From an uncultured bacterium (GTDB lineage: Bacteria > DRYD01), in NCBI GenBank assembly GCA_937927985.1, contig CALFWH010000054.1, forward strand, positions 1 to 5,835: DNA of 5,835 bases, read 5' to 3'. Both the position numbers and the translations under genes were made by a program. How positions within the stretch are numbered: position 1 is the stretch's first letter; every line of letters begins with the position of its first letter. The notes below the pieces were generated by a model. The model was not told where the DNA came from. It was given only the letters and a program-made list of their open reading frames with translations, and did no database searches. Below are positions 1 to 5,651 of this stretch, piece by piece.

Positions 1-103
1 AAAAAGAAAAAACAAAAAAGAATACAAAAAAGACGTTGAGTTTTAATAAATTAATTGAGAATTTCTTTGTTTGCATATATGATTAAATTTTGTTTTGACA
101 AAT
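1..103. other. A-rich window edge, no firm gene
   Basis: No gene can be assigned here with confidence, but two edge readings are possible. On the plus strand, bases 2-46 read as a lysine-rich tail ending in a TAA stop (last residues DVEF), which could be the C-terminus of a convergent gene. On the minus strand, an ATG at 76 opens a frame to the window edge encoding a Lys-Lys N-terminus followed by a very hydrophobic, Phe/Val-rich stretch, as a signal peptide or first membrane segment would look. No SD lies upstream of that ATG, whereas the firm genes in this window mostly have one. A-rich DNA gives Lys-rich plus frames and Phe-rich minus frames by composition alone, so both readings are weak. 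Confidence 0.3.
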
Positions 104-134
104 AAGGGGTCAGCTTTTTACAAACTGACCCCTT
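104..134 (-). terminator. GC-rich perfect hairpin downstream of the barrel gene
   Basis: AAGGGGTCAG at 104-113 is matched by its exact reverse complement CTGACCCCTT at 125-134, giving a 10-bp perfect stem with an 11-nt loop. It lies 24 bp beyond the stop codon of the minus-strand gene ending at 159, the right place for an intrinsic terminator. In minus orientation the stem is followed by TTATTTGT, a weak and interrupted U-tract; in plus orientation there is no U-tract. The stem is about 60% G+C in a roughly 25% G+C background. It could therefore instead be a dispersed REP-like palindrome that also stops transcription. The hairpin is certain from the sequence; its role is inferred. Confidence 0.6.
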
Positions 135-158
135 GAAAAGCGTTAATTTCTGAAAATA

Positions 159-836
159 CTAATTTAGTTTCATTTTGAATTTTATTCCTACTTGGTTTAT
201 TGACATATCGCTTATGTTGTTACTTATGGAAGTTAGATTTTGATTATTATAGTACAGTATTATTGAATTTTTATTGTTTTTCATTTCATATTCTACTTGT
301 CCTTTTATTTCCAGATTTTTGTAGTCTCCTATACCTGATGATAAATTTGGAAAATAATTTAATGAAACTAAGCCTTTTAGATTTTCTCTTATTCTCGTAT
401 TATAGCAAAGTCCAATTCCTATACCTCCCCAAGTATCTTTATCTTCCTGTTGATTCCATGAAGAATTCAGTTCAAATTGTTTATAAAGCAAAGAAGCCCA
501 TAAAGATTTATCTTCATTTAAAAGCTTATAATCTGCACTTATATTAAATTCTTTCCATTTAAGATTATAATTACTATTTCCTACATTAACTTTGTCACTA
601 CCAGAGGAATAATTAGTTGATATTTTAAATTTAGGATTAATTTGTGATTCTAATGATAATACTGGAGCAAGGAAGGAAAAAGAAGCAGTAACTGTCTTTA
701 ATCCTACAGCTTGCATCCCTGCTGATAATGTTAATTTAATTCCATTCTCTGATGAATATTTACTAACCTCATTAGAATAAACTGTATTTACTAACATTAA
801 AAGTAACAATGTAATTATAATGAATCTAAACTTCAT
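159..836 (-). CDS. Small exported beta-strand-rich protein, putative outer-membrane beta-barrel
   Basis: This 225-residue protein is not assigned to a named family. It has a clear Sec signal peptide: basic start (MKFRF), a hydrophobic core at residues 5-17 and a likely signal peptidase I site after Val-Tyr-Ser (residue 21). The mature ~204 residues have no further membrane helix. They show repeated alternating polar/nonpolar stretches separated by Asn/Ser/Gly/Lys turns, for example around residues 32-45, 95-122, 136-147, 152-162, 174-185, 190-196 and 213-224, as expected of an 8-10-stranded outer-membrane barrel. The C-terminal strand (VGIKFKMKLN) alternates correctly but lacks the usual terminal aromatic residue. 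The ATG start is supported by a GGGGGAG SD 7 nt upstream. It follows the lipoprotein gene by 14 bp and is probably co-transcribed with it. A soluble periplasmic beta protein is the alternative. Confidence 0.7.
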   Translation of the reverse strand: MKFRFIIITLLLLMLVNTVYSNEVSKYSSENGIKLTLSAGMQAVGLKTVTASFSFLAPVLSLESQINPKFKISTNYSSGSDKVNVGNSNYNLKWKEFNISADYKLLNEDKSLWASLLYKQFELNSSWNQQEDKDTWGGIGIGLCYNTRIRENLKGLVSLNYFPNLSSGIGDYKNLEIKGQVEYEMKNNKNSIILYYNNQNLTSISNNISDMSINQVGIKFKMKLN

Positions 837-843
837 AATAATA

Positions 844-850
844 CTCCCCC
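844..850 (-). promoter_or_regulatory. RBS of the barrel-like gene
   Basis: In minus orientation GGGGGAG lies 7 nt before the ATG at 836 and abuts the TAA stop of the upstream lipoprotein gene (851-853). Almost all of the 14-bp gap is therefore ribosome-binding site plus spacer. This supports a two-gene operon, possibly with translational coupling. Confidence 0.75.
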
Positions 851-1876
851 TTATCTTCTATTAAGATTTATGAAATTCCAAAACTCTTCGGGAGTATTTG
901 TTTTATAAAACCATCTAAAATTGCTTTGTTCTTGAGGCTTATCATTTGTTATATTGTAGTTAGGATTAGGGTTATAAACTCTAGGATTTAAAGCTAATGT
1001 AGCAGGAACAAATCCTTCATAGATTTGATAATTACTTGCATTAGAATCAGTTGCTTTGAAATATATATAGAAAGCTTGATTAGCTGGTATAGGTGGTATA
1101 GAAGGTGAGTTAATAGAAAATATTTTAGTTTGAGGGTAACTTAGTTGATCTTGTCCTGCCATTATACCAATTGTAGCACTTGAGCCGTTAATTGAACCAT
1201 CATCACCATCTTGATCATTATTGTTTACATCTTTCATCCAACCATAAGAAAACTGTATATCATTTGTTCCTTCAAATAAAATAGCTTGAAATATTAATTG
1301 ATTATCAGATTCATCAAATCCATCCCCAAACCATTGAACAATAAATTGCCTATTAGGAGAACTACCTTTGGTTATATACCACACTCTGTGACCTTCAGCA
1401 CTAGTTCTTATAAATAAATCATCCCAGAAGGGAGCAATAAAGGAATTATATGGGCCGTGTGAACCACCTACTAAAACCTCATCCAACTGAGATACATTAT
1501 TGTAATTGTATTGATCTTGATCAAAATTAATAGCATCAGGGTCAAATGAAAGGAAACCATTAGTACATACTACTACATCATTTCCAGCATTAAAAGTTTG
1601 AGTAAAGAATTTAAAATCGAAAGGTAACGCCCCAGACAATTGGTCTGAAGCATCATCACTACCATTTAAAGTACTTATTATATTAACACCTGGGTCATCT
1701 GATATATCATCAAAAGGTACTGCCTGATTAAAGCTTGATCCACCTGATCCACTTAGTAATATGTTATTAAGTCCTCCTCCTGAGGAATTAAAACATCCAC
1801 TTAAAAGGGTAGATATAGAAACCATTATTAATACAGCAAGAATTACTAGAATACTACTTAATTTTTTATTTTTCAT
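851..1876 (-). CDS. Surface lipoprotein with nidogen-like beta domain
   Basis: This is a 341-residue lipoprotein when started at the ATG at 1876. Its Lys-rich N-terminus and hydrophobic core lead to a lipobox L25-S26-G27-C28, with Cys28 as the predicted lipidated residue. A Gly/Ser/Asn-rich linker follows (about 29-50). Residues ~80-240 carry the pattern I associate with nidogen-like (NIDO-type) extracellular domains: LPFDF (84-88), TNGFLSF (105-111), FIAPFWDDL (146-154), PNRQFIVQW (174-182), FQAILFEGTNDIQFSYG (196-212) and SSATIGI (232-238). An Asp/Asn-rich insert at 216-228 resembles a calcium-binding loop. The C-terminal ~85 residues are Pro/Asn/aromatic-rich and unassigned. Such domains usually serve in surface or matrix adhesion; the ligand here is unknown. 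It is the first gene of a leftward pair with the barrel-like gene. A longer version from GTG at 1885 is unlikely because that codon is part of the SD. Confidence 0.8.
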   Translation of the reverse strand: MKNKKLSSILVILAVLIMVSISTLLSGCFNSSGGGLNNILLSGSGGSSFNQAVPFDDISDDPGVNIISTLNGSDDASDQLSGALPFDFKFFTQTFNAGNDVVVCTNGFLSFDPDAINFDQDQYNYNNVSQLDEVLVGGSHGPYNSFIAPFWDDLFIRTSAEGHRVWYITKGSSPNRQFIVQWFGDGFDESDNQLIFQAILFEGTNDIQFSYGWMKDVNNNDQDGDDGSINGSSATIGIMAGQDQLSYPQTKIFSINSPSIPPIPANQAFYIYFKATDSNASNYQIYEGFVPATLALNPRVYNPNPNYNITNDKPQEQSNFRWFYKTNTPEEFWNFINLNRR

Positions 1877-1882
1877 TTTATT

Positions 1883-1890
1883 CACCTCCC
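1883..1890 (-). promoter_or_regulatory. RBS of the lipoprotein, decides the start
   Basis: In minus orientation GGGAGGTG is a near-perfect anti-SD complement and sits 6 nt before the ATG at 1876. The in-frame GTG at 1885, which would extend the protein by three residues, is the last three bases of this SD and so cannot be the natural start. The corrected N-terminus begins MKNKKL. Confidence 0.85.
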
Positions 1891-1953
1891 TATTTATTTC
1901 ATTTTTTTACTTTTTTTATTTTTTACCTTTTTTATTTTCTTATTGTAGGATTT

Positions 1954-1960
1954 AGGAGGT
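1954..1960 (+). promoter_or_regulatory. RBS of corA
   Basis: AGGAGGT is a full SD match and lies 9 nt before the ATG at 1970. This supports that start over the next in-frame ATG at 1994. Confidence 0.8.
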
Positions 1961-1969
1961 TAAAAATTT

Positions 1970-3133
1970 ATGAATGTAGAAAATTTTTTTATAATGAATT
2001 CTAAGGGGCGTGGGCTAACAAATAGATTTAAACACATAAAATTACTCGCTAATAGAAAAATCAAGGTAGGGAAACTACCCAGTAAATTTATAGAAGAAAA
2101 AAAACAACTAGATCTAAAAACACAAACAAATACCCAAGAAACACTAACTGGAAACCTAGAAATTTTTAAGTTCAACCAAAAAGAATCACAAATACTTACA
2201 TTTAAAACAATCCAAGATTTTCAAAATGAAATAAAACAAATTAATCAGGAATATAATTATTTAATAAATATCGATACAAACTCACCTGTAAAAATAGCAG
2301 AAATACTTAAAAACATTATCCCAAATTTTGATGATTTAATAATTGAAGATATTCTTAATACAGATCAAAGAATAAAAACAGAAAAAAGAAATGAATTAAA
2401 TTTTATCATTATTAAAGTCCCCACTAAAGAAAATATAAACGAAATTTTCTCTCCATCAATCCCTAAAGTTTACGAACAATTTAGTATAATATACTACAAA
2501 AATATTATAGTTATCTTCCAAGAAGGTATAGAAGGTGACCATCTACAACATATTAGAACCAACCTAGAACAATTAAGACAAAATAATACCGAATTTTTCA
2601 TATACTACATCATAGACTTAACAGTCGATAAATACTTAGCTTTTCTGGAAGATATAGAAAACTACTTAATAGAAATAGAAAAGAAAATATTTGAACAAGA
2701 AAAAATAGATCTAAAAATACTTTATTTTTGTAGAGTAAACTTGGGAATTATAAAACGAGATTTTTTAAATTTACTAGAAACAGTTAATAAACTTAAACTT
2801 TTCTTTTTTACACCATCACTAAAGTATTACATACAAGACTTACTTGACCATATATACAAAACAATTGAATTTGTAGATAACCTAAATAGTTTCCTATCTT
2901 ACCTCCTAGAGATTCATTTTTCATTTCTTAACGCTAAATTAAATGAGGGACTAAAAATTTTAACTATTATAAATACTGTTTTTGTACCTGCTATATTCAT
3001 TGCAAGTATCTATGGAATGAATTTTGAAAACATGCCAGAACTAAAATGGAAATATGGTTACTTCTTTACCCTATTCTTAATCTTTTCCACTATAGTATTT
3101 TCATTGATCTACATAAAAAAGAAAAATTTATAA
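1970..3133 (+). CDS. corA: CorA family magnesium/cobalt channel
   Basis: This is a 387-residue CorA-type divalent cation channel, expected to take up Mg2+ as a pentamer in the cytoplasmic membrane. The signature Gly-Met-Asn is at residues 349-351 within YGMNFENMPEL, almost the canonical sequence. It closes the first membrane helix (about 329-348, preceded by the typical LNEGLKILTIIN) and is followed by the second (about 363-383) and a basic tail KKKNL. The cytosolic part also fits the family: LIIEDILNTDQR near 123-134 and VIFQEG at 181-186 match the alpha/beta domain, and residues ~215-325 form the long charged stalk helices. The N-terminus is about 30 residues longer than that of the Thermotoga protein (351 residues) and begins with a basic stretch. 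The downstream glycosyltransferase follows after 17 bp, so they probably share a transcript, with no obvious functional link. Mg2+ versus Co2+/Ni2+ preference cannot be read from the sequence. Confidence 0.95.
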   Translation: MNVENFFIMNSKGRGLTNRFKHIKLLANRKIKVGKLPSKFIEEKKQLDLKTQTNTQETLTGNLEIFKFNQKESQILTFKTIQDFQNEIKQINQEYNYLINIDTNSPVKIAEILKNIIPNFDDLIIEDILNTDQRIKTEKRNELNFIIIKVPTKENINEIFSPSIPKVYEQFSIIYYKNIIVIFQEGIEGDHLQHIRTNLEQLRQNNTEFFIYYIIDLTVDKYLAFLEDIENYLIEIEKKIFEQEKIDLKILYFCRVNLGIIKRDFLNLLETVNKLKLFFFTPSLKYYIQDLLDHIYKTIEFVDNLNSFLSYLLEIHFSFLNAKLNEGLKILTIINTVFVPAIFIASIYGMNFENMPELKWKYGYFFTLFLIFSTIVFSLIYIKKKNL

Positions 3134-3139
3134 TCTAGT

Positions 3140-3143
3140 AGGT
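3140..3143 (+). promoter_or_regulatory. Weak RBS before the TTG start of the glycosyltransferase
   Basis: AGGT at 3140-3143 is 7 nt before the TTG at 3151. An in-frame TAG at 3139-3141 rules out any earlier start. No in-frame ATG occurs before the first membrane helix and the catalytic DE motif. TTG at 3151 is therefore the best start; the next TTG, at 3166, has no SD at a usable distance. Confidence 0.6.
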
Positions 3144-3150
3144 AAGAAAA

Positions 3151-4791
3151 TTGAGATTACAAAATTTGATTAAAATTTTCTTCTGGATATTCATATTTTT
3201 ATATTTAACTTGGGGTATAGATTTACTTATTTTTACCTATCCAGATGAAGGGAGAAATGCTTATGCTACACTCCATATGATTAAAACTGGACAATTTATA
3301 GTGCCTTTTTATAACGGAGAAATTAGATATGATAAACCACCTTTACTTTACTATCTTGCTATTTTAGTTTATGAAGTTCTAAAAATTTTTAATTATGAGA
3401 ATATAGAATTTAGCTTTAGATTAGTATCAGTTATTGCTACTTTTCTTTCTTGTATGGTAGTTTTTGAATTAAGTAAATATTTTTTGAAAGAGGAAATTTG
3501 CAGGTACTTTTCTGTTTTTATTTATGTTAGTATGGTAAATATCTTTATAGAATCTAAAGCTTTTGTACCTGAACCATTACTAACCTTTTTTATAAATTTT
3601 TCTCTATTAGCTTTTTATAAAGTTTATTTTGAGTACAGAAATAATGACAATCTATCTTATAGATGGATATATCTTTTTTGGATAAGTTTAGGATTTGCAA
3701 TGTTATCAAAAGGTATAGTAGGTATTATAGTAACATTTTTAGTAATAACTGTGTTTCTGATGATACAAAGGGATTTGAGATTTTTAAAACAATTTTTTAA
3801 AAATATCTTTCCAGTAATAACAGGAATTTTAATAGGTTTTAGCTGGTTTATAGTAGTAGGAATAAAAACAAATGGCAGTTTTCTATATCACTTCTTTTTT
3901 GATCATAATATTGGAAGATTTACAGGAGCCTCAAATATGCATGTAAACCCTTTTTACTTTTACATACCAGTAATTCTTATTAATATATTACCAATTAGCG
4001 AATTGGCAATTTTATTTGCTGTTAAGCTATTAACTAACCTAAAACAAAAAATAAAACAAAATTCTAATAAGCTATTATTTTTGTGGGTTTATTTTGGGAT
4101 TATTGTTATCTTTTATAGCTTGTCAAAAGGAAAAGTACATCACTATATATTACCCTCATTTACAGCCCTTTCAATATTAATTGCTTTTTTTATAGAGGAA
4201 ATAAGAAATTCAAATGATACTAAAATTAATAAATGGATTTTAATAAATTTTATGATCCCTTTAAGCTTATTTTTCTTTAAAGTTCCTTCAGAATTTGAGA
4301 ATTTAAAAAACAGTTTTATCTGGTTATTCTCTATATCAAGCATAGTTTATTACCTAATATTAAATTTTAACAGAAAACTAATTTTTATTACTACTTTCCT
4401 AAAAGTTTTATTATTTTATTACTTTGTAATTTCCAACATACCCTCAATATTTTACAATCAAAAAGAATTTATTGAAAGAATAAAAGATAAAACCTTAATA
4501 ACCTTAGGGGATAAATCAACAGTAAGTTTCTATAATCTATACATTAATAACCAACCAATAACTTTTGACATCTTTTACATAAATAATACTAAATCTCTAA
4601 ATTCGCAAACTATTGAATTAATAAATGAATCCTTAAAGAAAAATAAACAGGTTATGATATTTTTTAGAAGTAAAGAATACGATTTAATAAAGCAAGTTTT
4701 TAATAATTACAAATTTGATATTCGATCAATCACAGTAGCTCAATCAAATTTAATGGTAATTGAGATTAAAAATAAAATAAATGAAAACTAG
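3151..4791 (+). CDS. GT39/ArnT-like membrane glycosyltransferase
   Basis: This 546-residue multi-pass protein belongs to the PMT/ArnT superfamily of GT-C glycosyltransferases, which use polyprenyl-phosphate sugars as donors on the outer face of the cytoplasmic membrane. After a first helix (about 7-28) comes the family's loop with the acidic motif Y30-P-D32-E33-G-R35, then NGEIRYDKPPLLYY (55-68), the conserved DKPP-L element. Further family features are LSKG (185-188), the DHNIGRFTG segment (251-259) and SKGKVHHYILPSF (325-337), matching the K...YILP region of ArnT-type enzymes. Roughly ten to twelve membrane helices reach to about residue 430. The last ~115 residues form a soluble domain with alternating strands and helices. 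Substrate is unknown: lipid A, a glycan or a protein are all possible. Start is TTG. Gaps are 17 bp to corA upstream and 44 bp to the nucleotidyltransferase downstream, consistent with one unit. Confidence 0.88.
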   Translation: MRLQNLIKIFFWIFIFLYLTWGIDLLIFTYPDEGRNAYATLHMIKTGQFIVPFYNGEIRYDKPPLLYYLAILVYEVLKIFNYENIEFSFRLVSVIATFLSCMVVFELSKYFLKEEICRYFSVFIYVSMVNIFIESKAFVPEPLLTFFINFSLLAFYKVYFEYRNNDNLSYRWIYLFWISLGFAMLSKGIVGIIVTFLVITVFLMIQRDLRFLKQFFKNIFPVITGILIGFSWFIVVGIKTNGSFLYHFFFDHNIGRFTGASNMHVNPFYFYIPVILINILPISELAILFAVKLLTNLKQKIKQNSNKLLFLWVYFGIIVIFYSLSKGKVHHYILPSFTALSILIAFFIEEIRNSNDTKINKWILINFMIPLSLFFFKVPSEFENLKNSFIWLFSISSIVYYLILNFNRKLIFITTFLKVLLFYYFVISNIPSIFYNQKEFIERIKDKTLITLGDKSTVSFYNLYINNQPITFDIFYINNTKSLNSQTIELINESLKKNKQVMIFFRSKEYDLIKQVFNNYKFDIRSITVAQSNLMVIEIKNKINEN

Positions 4792-4835
4792 AGTAAACAC
4801 AATTGCTTTAGAATAAATTAAATTGCTAAGGATTT
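4792..4835 (+). promoter_or_regulatory. Gap with close-set RBS of the nucleotidyltransferase
   Basis: The 44-bp gap contains AAGGA at 4828-4832, only 3 nt before the ATG at 4836, an unusually short SD spacing. The start is nevertheless fixed: an in-frame TAA lies at 4827-4829, no start codon lies between, and the conserved nucleotide-binding loop begins within eight residues. AATTGCT occurs twice (4801-4807 and 4821-4827); I see no promoter or terminator hairpin. Confidence 0.55.
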
Positions 4836-5612
4836 ATGGATGTATTTTTTATAATTTTTAGTGCTGGTTTAGGAACTAGACTAAAAACTAATTTTCCAAA
4901 ACCACTTTCTACCTTACTTAACTCAACCCTAATCGACTATAACATCAACTCAATTATTAAACTAACTCAACTATCTAAAATTAAAAATTTTATAATATAC
5001 ATAAACCTTCATAAATCTGCTGATAAAATATATAAACATATTACTCAAAATTACCATTGGTTAATACACAAAGGTAGATTAAAATTTCTCTTTGAACATA
5101 AACTATTGGGACATATTGGCACGATTAATAAGCTTAAATATCATATCCTAAGATATAATAAGTTAATAACCTTAAATTCTGATACATTTATACCAGATTT
5201 CCATACAGTTTTACTAAATTTAATCAATCACCCTTATGATTACATACTACTATACAAAATACCCACCAAATCCATAGAAGATTTACAAACCAAAACAATA
5301 ACTCATTTTCTGATTGATAACTTAAAAGTAACTGGATTTACTAAAAATTTTGAAGAATTAAATAAAGCAGAATTAATCAATCTTTATACAGGATCAATGC
5401 TAATAAACATTGATAGGGAATTATCCCTAACTTTACTTGATAAAAAATTCAATGAATTGAACTTCCTAGATTTTATCAAAATTCTCATAAATAAAGGTTT
5501 GTATAGTTACTTTATTAGCAATTTTTATGAAGTAACTACAATTAAGGATTTACTCAAACTAAATGTTACTCTACTTTGTAAAAGTTTTTGTAAAATATTA
5601 TTAGATTTGTAA
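4836..5612 (+). CDS. Sugar-1-phosphate nucleotidyltransferase-like protein
   Basis: This 258-residue cytosolic protein has the Rossmann-like nucleotidyltransferase fold, whose members join a sugar-1-phosphate to an NTP to give an NDP-sugar. The signature loop is at the N-terminus: FSAGLGTRL (8-16) followed by PKPL (21-24), the lysine of which contacts phosphate in family members. E87 with LLGHIGTI (90-97) matches the usual E...LGTAG substrate element. LNSDTF (113-118) supplies the metal-binding Asp116. VTGF (165-168), YTGSMLIN (184-191) and a C-terminal YEVTTIKDL (231-239), resembling the family's D-x-G-T-x-x-D-L, complete the pattern. There is no left-handed beta-helix domain, so it is of the short HddC/MurU/RfbA-like size. 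Nucleotide and sugar cannot be assigned. The substitutions in the LGTAG and terminal DxGT elements suggest a divergent member. The last residues and the stop codon lie inside a tandem repeat. It probably supplies sugar for the surface-glycan pathway suggested by its neighbour. Confidence 0.82.
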   Translation: MDVFFIIFSAGLGTRLKTNFPKPLSTLLNSTLIDYNINSIIKLTQLSKIKNFIIYINLHKSADKIYKHITQNYHWLIHKGRLKFLFEHKLLGHIGTINKLKYHILRYNKLITLNSDTFIPDFHTVLLNLINHPYDYILLYKIPTKSIEDLQTKTITHFLIDNLKVTGFTKNFEELNKAELINLYTGSMLINIDRELSLTLLDKKFNELNFLDFIKILINKGLYSYFISNFYEVTTIKDLLKLNVTLLCKSFCKILLDL

Positions 5613-5645
5613 AATATTATTAGATTTGTAAAATATTATTAGATT
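5590..5645. repeat. Three tandem 19-bp repeats across the gene end
   Basis: GTAAAATATTATTAGATTT occurs at 5590-5608 and again exactly at 5609-5627. A third copy at 5628-5645 matches the first 18 bases and then diverges. The 9-mer TTTGTAAAA that spans the junctions is also present once more just upstream (5575-5583). Copy 1 encodes the last residues of the nucleotidyltransferase and copy 2 provides its TAA stop (5610-5612). The rest fills the 39-bp gap before the convergent decarboxylase. The arrangement suits replication slippage. I see no stable hairpin in the unit. Confidence 0.9.
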
Positions 5646-5651
5646 AATTTT

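Larger units (their letters stand above)
1877..1969. promoter_or_regulatory. Divergent, T-rich promoter region
   Basis: This short gap separates the leftward lipoprotein pair from the rightward corA set, so promoters for both directions should lie here or just inside the flanking genes. From 1891 to 1940 the plus strand is almost entirely T with scattered A and C. That gives intrinsically bent or easily melted DNA and an A-rich leader for the minus-strand mRNA. The only -10-like hexamer I would point to is TACAAT in minus orientation at 1947-1942; no good -35 box stands 16-18 bp upstream of it. I see no convincing promoter for the plus direction and no operator palindrome or riboswitch. Confidence 0.4.

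Noticed and set aside
200..547. Plus-strand open frame of 115 codons
   Set aside because: It lies wholly inside the minus-strand barrel-like gene, has no SD and reads as an unstructured Tyr/Leu/Phe-rich product typical of antisense frames in AT-rich DNA.
1761..1955. Plus-strand open frame of 64 codons, hydrophobic
   Set aside because: It overlaps the lipoprotein start antisense, and its Phe-rich tail simply reads the T-rich intergenic tract.
1886..1969. Magnesium riboswitch (M-box) or ykoK leader before corA
   Set aside because: The gap is too short and too T-rich to form the conserved multi-helix structure; only an SD is visible.
1960..2175. Minus-strand open frame of 71 codons
   Set aside because: It is antisense to the start of corA, which has a full SD and clear family motifs; the minus frame has no independent support.
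3994..4009. CCAATT/AATTGG inverted repeat
   Set aside because: It is a short match within the glycosyltransferase coding region, expected by chance in AT-rich sequence.
4143..4343. Minus-strand open frame of 66 codons
   Set aside because: It is antisense inside the glycosyltransferase, with no SD or recognisable motif.
5590..5645. CRISPR array or iteron origin
   Set aside because: The units are directly adjacent with no spacers, number only three, and overlap the end of a gene; no cas or replication-initiator gene is present.
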